Below, piece after piece: positions 1 through 7,437 of a stretch of DNA of 12,100 nucleotides. Numbering within the stretch: position 1 is the first letter of the stretch; the number at the start of each line of letters is the position of its first letter. Source of the stretch: an uncultured Clostridia bacterium (GTDB lineage Bacteria; Bacillota; Clostridia; Christensenellales; UBA1242); assembly GCA_948439925.1 (NCBI GenBank), contig CAOJNR010000018.1, positions 1 to 12,100 on the forward strand, given 5' to 3'. A program made the position numbers and the translations under genes. The notes below the pieces were generated by a model. That model worked only from the letters and a program-made list of their open reading frames with translations, did not search any database and was not told the DNA's origin.

Positions 1-2540
1 TTCATATCAATATCTTTGAGGCTATTAAAAATGGATAACGCAACTTTTGTGTTCTCTTTTGCAACTTCCTTTTTCTCATTAAAAAGATTTAAGTCAAGCT
101 TATTGTTAACCTTTTCAAGCGTTGAGCAAATTTCACGTGCTCTTGAAATAACCTCTTTTGGAACACCTGCTATTGTTGCAACTTCAATACCAAAACTTTT
201 GTTTGTGCCACCACGCAATATTTTACGCAAAAACACCACTGAGTCCTCAGTTTCTTTGACTGAAATTTTATAGTTCTTGACTCCTTCAAGCACACCTTCA
301 AGGTCAGTCAATTCATGATAGTGAGTTGCAAAAAGGGTTTTTGATGCGAAATTCTTGCTTATATATTCAATCACCGACCATGCAATACTAAGTCCGTCAA
401 AGGTAGACGTTCCCCTGCCCACTTCATCAAGAAGAATAAGGCTCTTGTTCGTCGCATTTGCAAGGATAAGCGCAACCTCACTCATTTCAACCATAAAAGT
501 GCTTTGTCCTGAGGCAAGATCATCACTCGCACCAATTCGAGTGAAAATTCGATCAGTGAGCGCAATCTCAGCCTGTCTTGCTGGCACAAAACTTCCGATA
601 TGAGCAAGATATGTTATCAGTGCAACTTGGCGCATATATGTGCTTTTTCCTGCCATGTTTGGACCTGTTATTATCATAACTCTGTCTGTGCTTTCATTAA
701 GAAAAGTGTCATTTGCAATGAATGAGCCGTTCTTTGAGAAAGTTTCAACAACAGGATGTCTTCCATCAACGATTTTTATATGATCAATTTTATCGTTGAT
801 CACTGGTCTGCAATAATTGTTCACAACCGCACATTCAGCGAGCGAAATATAGGCGTCCAAACAGCCAATAGCATAGGCGGTTTGTTGGAAAAGAGTTATA
901 AACTCTTTCAAGTGGTCAAGTATGCTTTGATACAAGAGCGATTCAAGTTTAAGTGCATTTTCCTCTGCGCCGACGATATCTTTTTCAAGTGCTTTAAGGT
1001 CAGGAGTTGTAAAGCGCTCATTATTGGCAATGGTCTGCTTACGTTCAAAATGAAGCGGAACTTTATCGAGTTGGCTTTTGTTCACTTCGAAGAAGTAACC
1101 GAACACGCGATTACGGTCAATTTTGAGGTTCTTAATTCCTGTCGCCTCAGTTTCTTTCGCAAGGAGCGCGTCAAGCCACTTGCCAGCCTGCTTGCCAGCG
1201 CTCCTAAATTTATCAAGTTGCTCATGAAAGCCAGTCTTTAAAAAGCCAGTTTTCTGTTCTACCTTATCAATGTCAATCGCACGTTCAATTAGGTCACAAA
1301 TTTCACTGAAATCAGCCAGAAGAGCGCTTAAATCTTTCACTTCACGACTTTGAAAATCTTTTAAGATATCTTTTATTGTTGGAATGTCAAGGAGTGATTC
1401 TTTAAGACGAATAAGATCTTTCGGTTTCACATTGCCATAAGCAATACGCCCTGCAAGGCGCTCAATGTCACCTATTTTTGAAAAAAGGTTTCTAAGTCTA
1501 TCTCTGACAACAAGTTTCTTGACAAACTCCTCAACAGTGTTAAGTCTTTCATTGATTTCTTTTGAATTTTGAAGAGGCTCTTCAAACATTTTCCTTAGGC
1601 GTCGTCCACCCATCTTGGTTTTTGTTTTGTCAACAACGCCAAAAAGAGAGCCACGTTTTGAGCGACTTGCAGTGCTTTCAATAAGTTCAAGATTGCGACG
1701 TGAATTGAAGTCAATGGTCATATAGTGCTTGTCTTTCACCACTTTAATTTTGGTGATAATACCCATATTGCGCTTTTGTGTTTCATTGACATATTCAAGT
1801 ATTCCACTTGACGCACAAGCCATCAGTCCGCCTTCTTTAAGTTCAAAGACTTTGGCATAGTTTGCGCCCAACTGTTTCTTTAAGTTTTCATTCGCCCTGC
1901 TTGCCGAGTAAGCCCAATCATAATAAACCTGACACTTTGGCAACATTTCTTTGATATTGGCATCAATATCATCAAATATAAGCTTGCCTTCACTGTTTGC
2001 AATAATTTCGGCAGGCATGACACGTGCGAGATGATTTGCAAGAGTTGCTTTGACATCATTTTGAATTTCAAGTGTTTCAAACTCACCTGTTGAAATGTCA
2101 ACATAACTTATGCCAACCTTTTCCTCTTCACCATAGATCGACAAAAGATAATTGCTTCGCTTATCAGCAATTATTTCTTCGTCTATTAAAGTTCCAGGAG
2201 TGATAATTCTTGAAACCTCTCTGTCAAACTGTTTCTTTTTGTCATCTTTGGCAGGAACTTGCTCACAAATTGCAACTTTATAGCCAAGATTGACAAGCCT
2301 TGCAACATAACTCATAACAGCATGATGAGGCACGCCACACATTGGCGCACGTTTTTCAAACCCACATTGTTTGCCAGTTAAAACAAGATCGAGTTCGTTG
2401 GCAACTGTCACTGCGTCATCAAAAAACATTTCATAAAAGTCACCAAGGCGATAAAAAAGTATGCAGTCTTGATATTTCTCTTTTGTGTTAAGATAATCCT
2501 GCATCATTGGCGATGGCGCATTTTCAATCTTCTTGCTCAT
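1..2540 (-). CDS. mutS: DNA mismatch repair ATPase MutS (3' end outside window)
   Basis: MutS binds mismatches and small loops in DNA and starts repair together with MutL. The frame is open from the ATG at 2540 to the left edge, about 846 codons, so only the extreme C-terminus is missing (the family is usually 850-880 aa). The mismatch-reading Phe-X-Glu motif lies in GDFYEMFF (F35, E37). The connector, lever and clamp domains follow, with TGIKNLKI and VFGYFFEV recognisable before the ATPase domain. The ATPase has Walker A GPNMAGKST (about residues 626-634), the DDLASGQSTFMVEMSE signature and Walker B LILLDEVGRGTSTFDG (D705, E706), then FATHYHEL. The C-terminal GVPKEVISRAREI helix precedes the tail. 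I see no internal gap. The start overlaps the miaB stop as ATGA and has a strong ribosome binding site, so the two genes are probably translationally coupled. mutL would be expected beyond the left edge; that is inference. Confidence 0.97.
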   Translation of the reverse strand, partial: MSKKIENAPSPMMQDYLNTKEKYQDCILFYRLGDFYEMFFDDAVTVANELDLVLTGKQCGFEKRAPMCGVPHHAVMSYVARLVNLGYKVAICEQVPAKDDKKKQFDREVSRIITPGTLIDEEIIADKRSNYLLSIYGEEEKVGISYVDISTGEFETLEIQNDVKATLANHLARVMPAEIIANSEGKLIFDDIDANIKEMLPKCQVYYDWAYSASRANENLKKQLGANYAKVFELKEGGLMACASSGILEYVNETQKRNMGIITKIKVVKDKHYMTIDFNSRRNLELIESTASRSKRGSLFGVVDKTKTKMGGRRLRKMFEEPLQNSKEINERLNTVEEFVKKLVVRDRLRNLFSKIGDIERLAGRIAYGNVKPKDLIRLKESLLDIPTIKDILKDFQSREVKDLSALLADFSEICDLIERAIDIDKVEQKTGFLKTGFHEQLDKFRSAGKQAGKWLDALLAKETEATGIKNLKIDRNRVFGYFFEVNKSQLDKVPLHFERKQTIANNERFTTPDLKALEKDIVGAEENALKLESLLYQSILDHLKEFITLFQQTAYAIGCLDAYISLAECAVVNNYCRPVINDKIDHIKIVDGRHPVVETFSKNGSFIANDTFLNESTDRVMIITGPNMAGKSTYMRQVALITYLAHIGSFVPARQAEIALTDRIFTRIGASDDLASGQSTFMVEMSEVALILANATNKSLILLDEVGRGTSTFDGLSIAWSVIEYISKNFASKTLFATHYHELTDLEGVLEGVKNYKISVKETEDSVVFLRKILRGGTNKSFGIEVATIAGVPKEVISRAREICSTLEKVNNKLDLNLFNEKKEVAKENTKVALSIFNSLKDIDM

Positions 2541-3661
2541 TCGTCCCCCTTTTGCTGTTTTTTCACAAGCGCTAAAAGTCTGTTCACACGCTCATGCTTT
2601 ATCTTGTCGTCAATCTGTCCGTCCATTTTGCTTGCAACAGTGCCTTCACGAGCTGAATACATAAACGCAAAGATGTTGTCATAACCCACATATTCAACAA
2701 GCGACATTGTCCTTTCAAACTCTTCTTCTGTTTCGGTTGGGAAGCCAACAATATAGTCTGACGTGATCCTGCAAGTAGGAATTTTTGCATGGATTTTATC
2801 TATGATTTTGATATAATCTTCTCTCGTATACTTTCTGTTCATCAGTTTGAGAATTCGATTGTCACCGCTTTGCGCTGGCAAGTGAATATATTTTTCAATC
2901 TTTGCCTCGTTTGCAATAGTGTCAATAACCTCATCAGTCAAATCCTTTGGATGCGATGTCATAAAGCTTAAAGTAAAATCGCCATCAAGCGCGCAAATAT
3001 CTTTTAAAAGCTTTGCAAAAGGAACTTGTGGACTTAAATCCTTGCCATACGAATTGACATTTTGACCAAGTAAGGTTATCTTTTTGTATTTCCCCTCAGC
3101 AATGATAGCCTTGATTTCATTCAAAATGTCTTCTTCCTTTCTGCTCTTTTCTCTGCCTTTCACATATGGCACAATGCAATATGTGCAGAAGTTGTTACAG
3201 CCCTGCATGATATTTACCCACGCATTGTCACCACTTGTTCTGGTGTATGGAATACTCTCATCTATGTCACCTTCTTGCCATATTTCAGTCTTTCTTTTTC
3301 TTCCAAATTTCACAGCTTCGATATAGTCACCAAGTTTTGAAAGGTTAAAAGTGCCAATGCAGATGTCAACAAATGGAAAAGTCCTCATAATGTAATCAGC
3401 TGTTTTTTCTTTTTGAGTCATACAGCCACAGAGTGCGATTATAAGGTTCTTATTCTTCTTTTTAAGTTTTTTGAGTGCACCAACATTGCCAAAAACTCTA
3501 TCCTCAGCACCTTCGCGAATTGCACAGGTATTGAAAACAATAATGTCAGCTTCTTCTCTCGATTGCCCACATGTATAGCCCATATTTTCAAGTATGGTTG
3601 CAATTTTTTCAGATTCATGCACATTCATCTGGCAACCATAGGTCACAATAAAGTATTTCAT
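2537..3661 (-). CDS. miaB: tRNA-2-methylthio-N6-dimethylallyladenosine synthase MiaB, TRAM-less
   Basis: MiaB is a radical-SAM enzyme that adds a methylthio group to i6A37 of tRNAs reading UNN codons. The N-terminal MTTase domain has its three auxiliary-cluster cysteines at C10 (TYGCQMN), C46 (FNTCAIRE) and C80 (CGCMTQ). The radical-SAM motif is GCNNFCTYC (C155, C159, C162), followed by VPYVKGREKSR and the SAM-barrel motifs LLGQNVNSYG, SHPKDL, HLPAQSG and DYIVGFPTE. The QMN after C10 and the IVPYVRG-type motif point to MiaB rather than RimO. At 374 aa it is short for the family (about 440): it stops at KKQQKGDE, just where the C-terminal tRNA-binding TRAM domain should begin. The start ATG has AGAGG 7 nt upstream (3669-3673). 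It is the first gene of a miaB-mutS operon, with its TGA overlapping the mutS ATG. Confidence 0.93.
   Translation of the reverse strand: MKYFIVTYGCQMNVHESEKIATILENMGYTCGQSREEADIIVFNTCAIREGAEDRVFGNVGALKKLKKKNKNLIIALCGCMTQKEKTADYIMRTFPFVDICIGTFNLSKLGDYIEAVKFGRKRKTEIWQEGDIDESIPYTRTSGDNAWVNIMQGCNNFCTYCIVPYVKGREKSRKEEDILNEIKAIIAEGKYKKITLLGQNVNSYGKDLSPQVPFAKLLKDICALDGDFTLSFMTSHPKDLTDEVIDTIANEAKIEKYIHLPAQSGDNRILKLMNRKYTREDYIKIIDKIHAKIPTCRITSDYIVGFPTETEEEFERTMSLVEYVGYDNIFAFMYSAREGTVASKMDGQIDDKIKHERVNRLLALVKKQQKGDE
2545..2552 (-). promoter_or_regulatory. mutS ribosome binding site inside miaB
   Basis: On the minus strand AAAGGGGG lies 4 nt before the mutS ATG (2540-2538), inside the last codons of miaB. 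It fixes the mutS start at the ATG that forms the ATGA overlap and suggests strong reinitiation or coupled translation. Confidence 0.75.
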
Positions 3662-3699
3662 AATCTTTCCTCTAAAAGTAAAAAAATTCTTACACAGAG

Positions 3700-3728
3700 A
3701 TTATACAATAAAATTGTCATTTTATCAA
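3700..3728 (-). promoter_or_regulatory. sigma-A-type promoter for miaB-mutS
   Basis: Minus-strand -35 TTGATA (3723-3728), 17-nt spacer, perfect -10 TATAAT (3700-3705). This predicts a transcript start near 3693 and a leader of about 30 nt to the miaB ATG. It is the best promoter match in the window and overlaps the -35 region of the divergent pbp promoter. Confidence 0.75.
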
Positions 3729-3750
3729 ATGAAATTATGTATCGTATAAA
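3722..3750 (+). promoter_or_regulatory. putative sigma-A-type promoter for the PBP gene
   Basis: Plus-strand -35 TTATCA (3722-3727), 17-nt spacer, -10 TATAAA (3745-3750). The predicted start near 3757 gives a leader of about 26 nt. The -35 is weaker than that of the opposing miaB promoter, with which it shares the same base pairs. Confidence 0.5.
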
Positions 3751-3782
3751 TATTTTCTTTGTTTTTAAACATAATAAACCCG

Positions 3783-6017
3783 ATGAAAAAAATTGTCAAG
3801 ATAATTTTGCTTACTGTTTTCGGTCTTTTGGTCGCAACTTTTCTTGCGCTAAGTTTCTATATTGTTTCAGTTTATGCCTCTGCAAGCAAGATTGAACTCG
3901 ACGAAGAAAAGCTCACCTCGCCAAGCCTTGCTATATCAGTTTTTGACAGTGAGAATAAGGAGATAAAAGAAAACAACACCTTTAACGGCAGTTATGTCAA
4001 GTTTGAAAGCATTCCTGAGCATGCAAAAGAGGCATTTATATCAATCGAGGATAAGAATTTTTATTCGCATGGCGGAGTCAACTATAAACGCATACTTGGC
4101 GCAATGGTCAAAAACCTTAGAACTGTTTCGCTCAAAGAAGGTGCTTCAACAATAACTCAGCAACTTGTCAAAAACACTCAGCTAACAAGCGAAAAAACTT
4201 TTAATCGCAAAATTAAAGAAATTGCGCTCAGCAAAAAAGTTGAAAGCAAATTTTCAAAAGAAGAAATTTTGGAGCAATATCTGAACATAATCTATTTTGG
4301 CAACAACTGCTATGGCATTGAAAATGCGTCAAATTACTATTTTTCAAAACCAGCGCACGATCTCAGTTTGGAAGAAGGCGCAGTCCTTGCTGGAATTATC
4401 AAATCGCCGAGTAAGTATTCCCCAATTTCACACTATGACAACTGCCTCAAAAGGCGCAATTTGGTGCTAAGCGAAATGGCAAAAGATGGCAAAATTTCAA
4501 CACAGGAGCTTCTCTCAGCACAAAACAAACCGATTGAACTCAACCTTAACACTGAAAAGGAAAATAAGTTAAATTCATTCAGCCAGTCGGCTATTGATGA
4601 AGCAAGCAAAATTCTTGCCCTTCCAGCTCGCCAGATTGCACTTGCTGGATATAAGATATACACCTATCAAAACAACGAAATGCAGAAGGCTCTTGAAAGC
4701 GCAATCGAATCCACTCCAACCGAAAACAGCCATGCTGGAATAGTGCTTGATAACGCTAAGCACGCAGTCGTGGCATATCTTGGTTCAAGTCCTTATAAAA
4801 TTCTTGACGCAAAAAGACAGCCTGGTTCACTCATCAAGCCAATCCTTGTCTACGCCCCCGCACTAAACGAAGACATAATTTACCCAAGCACGCAACTGCT
4901 TGACGAGCAAACAACCATTGCTGGCTATAATCCAAAAAACGTTGGTGAAGTCTATCGTGGTTATGTCAGCGCGCGTGAAGCCTTGGCTCGTTCAATCAAT
5001 ATTCCAGCTGTCAAAGTTTTATCCTATGTGGGAATTGATAAAGCAAAAGCTTACGCTGAGGAAATGGGCATAAAGTTTGACGAAAGTGATGACTCCTACG
5101 CTCTTGCGCTTGGTGGTATGACTTATGGTAGCAACATTTTAGACCTCGCTGGCGCATATTCGACTTTTGCAAATAAAGGAAGATACAGCGCTCCGAAATT
5201 TATCTCCTTTATCACAGACAAAAATGATAAACTTGTCTATGTTCATAAACCTGAGGAAGAAAATGTTTTGAGAGAGGATGCTTCATACATGCTTAATGAC
5301 ATGCTTGTCACTTGCGCGCAAACTGGAACTGCAAAAAAACTTGCCAGCCTTGACAAAAACCTCGCCTCAAAAACAGGAACTGTCGGCAAGAAAGGCACTC
5401 GCCTTAATCTTGACGCGTGGAATATAACCTACTCAAAAGCCTACACTTGTGGCGTTTGGATTGGCAATCTTGACAACACACCAATTTCATGCGCTGGCGG
5501 AAATCAGCCGACTGAAATAGCAAAAGCTTTCTTCTCTCAGATTGAAGATGACTCAAAATTCACAAAGCCCGACAGCATTGTTGAGCGCGACATAGACCTG
5601 ACTGAACTTGATGAAAATCACCGCATTGTGCTTGCAAATTCATTCACGCCAGAGCGCTATAAAAAAAGTGAAATGTTTTCACTTTTCAATCTGCCAACTG
5701 ACGTTTCAAGCAAGTGGACAAAACTTGAAGAGCCGGAATACAAAAGTATGGTCGATGGCAACAAAGTAGTTTTAACAATAGCTTGCAAAAACTATGTGTC
5801 ATATGACATATATCAAGGCTCTTTAAAAGAAAAAAACAAGGTCTATTCAATTTCTGGCAAGGATGGCAAGCAGATTATCAACCTCAGTTTGCCTAACGAA
5901 AAGGAAAAATTTTACATAGTTTCAAGTTATGTTGGACAAAACAAAAATGAAAACATTTGTGACTTTGAACTTATCAAAACGCCAAAGAAAGTGGAAAAAG
6001 AAAAGTGGTATATTTAG
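3783..6017 (+). CDS. class A penicillin-binding protein (bifunctional glycosyltransferase/transpeptidase)
   Basis: A 744-aa membrane-anchored peptidoglycan synthase acting on lipid II outside the membrane. Residues 1-9 are basic (MKKIVK), followed by one transmembrane helix to about residue 32. The GT51 glycosyltransferase domain has SIEDKNFYSHGG (catalytic Glu E89), EGASTITQQLVKN (E119 to N131), RKIKEIALSKKVE, ILEQYLNIIYFG and AGIIKSPSKYSP. The transpeptidase domain has SLIK (nucleophile S349, K352), SIN (S404-N406) and KTGT (K530-G532), so both activities look intact. About 100 residues after the transpeptidase look like a small beta domain ending in a charged tail. I chose ATG 3783 because it begins a normal signal anchor; an in-frame TTG at 3759 only adds eight residues. 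No Shine-Dalgarno sequence is visible before either. It is the only plus-strand gene here and sits where rny or similar genes often follow recA. Confidence 0.95.
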   Translation: MKKIVKIILLTVFGLLVATFLALSFYIVSVYASASKIELDEEKLTSPSLAISVFDSENKEIKENNTFNGSYVKFESIPEHAKEAFISIEDKNFYSHGGVNYKRILGAMVKNLRTVSLKEGASTITQQLVKNTQLTSEKTFNRKIKEIALSKKVESKFSKEEILEQYLNIIYFGNNCYGIENASNYYFSKPAHDLSLEEGAVLAGIIKSPSKYSPISHYDNCLKRRNLVLSEMAKDGKISTQELLSAQNKPIELNLNTEKENKLNSFSQSAIDEASKILALPARQIALAGYKIYTYQNNEMQKALESAIESTPTENSHAGIVLDNAKHAVVAYLGSSPYKILDAKRQPGSLIKPILVYAPALNEDIIYPSTQLLDEQTTIAGYNPKNVGEVYRGYVSAREALARSINIPAVKVLSYVGIDKAKAYAEEMGIKFDESDDSYALALGGMTYGSNILDLAGAYSTFANKGRYSAPKFISFITDKNDKLVYVHKPEEENVLREDASYMLNDMLVTCAQTGTAKKLASLDKNLASKTGTVGKKGTRLNLDAWNITYSKAYTCGVWIGNLDNTPISCAGGNQPTEIAKAFFSQIEDDSKFTKPDSIVERDIDLTELDENHRIVLANSFTPERYKKSEMFSLFNLPTDVSSKWTKLEEPEYKSMVDGNKVVLTIACKNYVSYDIYQGSLKEKNKVYSISGKDGKQIINLSLPNEKEKFYIVSSYVGQNKNENICDFELIKTPKKVEKEKWYI

Positions 6018-6146
6018 CCACTCTGAAAAAGCAATATTTAAAATCTGCTATTAAGGAAATTATTTTAGAACAACAAGTTAAAAAAAGTAAACTCTACCGT
6101 CCAACAAATTGAAAATCTTTTGGAAAGATATAAAAAAAGCACTTAA
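6005..6146 (+). other. possible short coding relic after the PBP gene
   Basis: A plus-strand frame from GTG 6005 (overlapping the PBP end) reads 35 codons rich in Lys, Leu, Ile and Glu (LKKQYLKSAIKEIILEQQ within it) to a TGA at 6110-6112. Shifting one frame at about 6105 continues as QIENLLERYKKST to a TAA at 6144-6146, which lies in the terminator stem. Joined, the two pieces look like the helical C-terminus of a protein broken by one frameshift. There is no good ribosome binding site and I recognise no family. It may equally be chance in AT-rich DNA. Confidence 0.2.
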
Positions 6147-6163
6147 CAATTAGGTGCTTTTTT
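6132..6163. terminator. bidirectional Rho-independent terminator between pbp and recA
   Basis: Stem GCACTTA (6139-6145) pairs with TAGGTGC (6151-6157) with one wobble pair and a 5-nt loop. It is flanked by seven A on the left (6132-6138) and six T on the right (6158-6163), so it has a T-tract in both directions. It can end the PBP transcript on the plus strand and recA read-through on the minus strand. Between it and the inverted-repeat array (6164-6285) I see no gene or further signal apart from the small palindrome GGGCGCCC (6271-6278). Confidence 0.85.
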
Positions 6164-6285
6164 AATAGTCATTTATCCATTACTCACAAGTTGACAGATT
6201 TAAAATCAGTTTTTTTCATGAAACAATTTTATTTTGATCGTTAAACAACTTGGTTTTCTGAGATGAGATTGGGCGCCCGAGATAC

Positions 6286-6374
6286 GCGCGGAAATTGCAT
6301 GGCATTTTGTCATGCGCAAAGCGCGCCATCAGCGCGCTTTGCAATTTTTGCTAATGCAAAAATTATTTCCGCGC
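6286..6374. repeat. nested inverted repeats forming a four-way cloverleaf
   Basis: Outer arms GCGCGGAAAT (6286-6295) and ATTTCCGCGC (6365-6374) are perfect complements. Between them lie three abutting hairpins: GCATGGCA/TGTCATGC (6297-6304/6308-6315, one G-T pair, TTT loop); GCAAAGCGCGC/GCGCGCTTTGC (6316-6326/6332-6342, 5-nt loop CATCA); and AATTTTTGC/GCAAAAATT (6343-6351/6356-6364, 4-nt loop TAAT). Only one junction base (6296) is unpaired. The array ends two bases before the recA stop codon. It works equally on either strand as RNA or as a DNA cruciform. It lacks tRNA consensus bases. Its function is unknown: it could be a transcript-end stabiliser, a weak terminator or a palindromic mobile repeat. 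Confidence 0.85.
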
Positions 6375-6376
6375 AC

Positions 6377-7381
6377 CTACTCTTCGTCAGAACTCTCATC
6401 TGTTGGCACAAGACCACTTTGTGCTTTAACTTTATCCATAATTTCATTATAAAGCTCCACATTTTGTTCAAGGAAAGCTTTAACATTTTCTTTTCCTTGA
6501 CCAATTTTCTCGTCATTATATGAGAACCAAGAGCCTGATTTCTTGATAATATCACCATTAAGTGCAAGGTCAACAAGACATCCTACTTGGCTGATACCCT
6601 TGCCATAAACAATATCAAATTCAGCGATTCTGAATGGAGGAGCAAGCTTGTTCTTCACAACCTTCACACGTGTGCGGTTTCCAGTGATGTTTGCGCCGTC
6701 CTTGATTGTGTCAACTTTGCGAACATCAAGACGAATTGAAGAATAGAATTTAAGTGCCTTACCGCCAGTTGTGGTTTCAGGAGAACCAAACATAACGCCA
6801 ACCTTTTCACGAAGTTGGTTGATAAATATAACGGTTGTGTTTGACTTATTGATAATTCCAGTAAGTTTACGAAGAGCCTGACTCATCATTCTTGCTTGAA
6901 GTCCGACATGGTTATCACCCATTTCGCCATCAATTGCCACTGAGTCAACAACAACGATATCAACTGAACCAGACTTAACAAGCATTTCGCAGATGTTAAG
7001 CGCTTGCTCACCATTGTCTGGTTGAGAAACAAGTAAGTCTTCAAGTTTAACGCCAAGTTTTTCAGCATAAATAGGGTCAAGTGCATGCTCAGCATCAATA
7101 AAGGCAGCAGTTCCACCCTGCTTTTGTGCCTCAGCAATTATATGAAGTGAAACAGTTGTCTTACCTGATGATTCAGGACCATAAATCTCAACAACTCTAC
7201 CCTTTGGAATTCCACCAATACCAAGCGCAAGGTCAAGTGTCAAGCATCCTGTTGGAATAACATCAATAGGCTGATTGACTCTGTCACCAAGTTTCATTAT
7301 TGCGCCTTTTCCATATTGTTTTTCAATTTGCAGAAGCGCGTCTGCAAGTGCATCTTTTTTTGAATCTTTAATTGTTGCCAT
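6377..7381 (-). CDS. recA: recombinase RecA with a seven-residue internal deletion
   Basis: RecA forms ATP-dependent filaments on single-stranded DNA, drives strand exchange and triggers LexA cleavage. The protein is 334 aa from ATG 7381, chosen because AAAGGA lies 9-10 nt upstream and [16 protein letters not shown] matches family N-termini; an ATG at 7402 would add seven odd residues. It has Walker A GPESSGKT (68-75), [10 protein letters not shown], Walker B IVVVDS (D146), the L1 region [23 protein letters not shown], loop L2 [12 protein letters not shown] and the C-terminal [17 protein letters not shown] with an acidic tail. The stretch normally read as VDSVAALVPKAEIDGE is VDSVAIDGE here, so seven residues (ALxPKAE, E. 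coli 148-154) are missing between A149 and I150 (junction 6934/6935). All other blocks align without gaps. No LexA-type GAAC-N4-GTTC box is visible upstream. Confidence 0.96.
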   Translation of the reverse strand: MATIKDSKKDALADALLQIEKQYGKGAIMKLGDRVNQPIDVIPTGCLTLDLALGIGGIPKGRVVEIYGPESSGKTTVSLHIIAEAQKQGGTAAFIDAEHALDPIYAEKLGVKLEDLLVSQPDNGEQALNICEMLVKSGSVDIVVVDSVAIDGEMGDNHVGLQARMMSQALRKLTGIINKSNTTVIFINQLREKVGVMFGSPETTTGGKALKFYSSIRLDVRKVDTIKDGANITGNRTRVKVVKNKLAPPFRIAEFDIVYGKGISQVGCLVDLALNGDIIKKSGSWFSYNDEKIGQGKENVKAFLEQNVELYNEIMDKVKAQSGLVPTDESSDEE

Positions 7382-7402
7382 AATTCTTTTTCCTTTTATC
7401 AA

Positions 7403-7430
7403 CTTATATTTTACATATCTATTTTAACAA
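7403..7430 (-). promoter_or_regulatory. candidate recA promoter
   Basis: In the 56-nt gap before recA the minus strand has TTGTTA (7425-7430), a 16-nt spacer and TATAAG (7403-7408). The match is moderate in very AT-rich DNA. A hairpin with a T-run just upstream supports a separate recA transcript, but read-through from the ftsK operon is also possible. Confidence 0.35.
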
Positions 7431-7437
7431 ATTTTCT

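Noticed and set aside
3759..3785. TTG at 3759 as the start of the PBP
   Set aside because: It adds only eight residues before a normal basic signal anchor, lies almost at the predicted transcript start and has no ribosome binding site.
6191..6220. TTGACA at 6191-6196 as a plus-strand promoter
   Set aside because: No acceptable -10 follows at 16-18 nt, only T-rich sequence, and no gene lies downstream on that strand.
6286..6374. Cloverleaf as a tRNA or tRNA-like gene
   Set aside because: The arm lengths and loops do not fit: there is no 7-nt anticodon loop, no TTCRANY-type T-loop, no D-loop consensus and no 3' CCA; the loops are 3-5 nt.
6239..6374. Integron attC site (GTTAAAC near 6240 beside large inverted repeats)
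   Set aside because: There is no matching RYYYAAC core at the other end, no extrahelical base pattern and no cassette gene.
7382..7437. LexA/SOS box upstream of recA
   Set aside because: I searched for GAAC-N4-GTTC and CTGT-N8-ACAG forms and saw neither in the gap.
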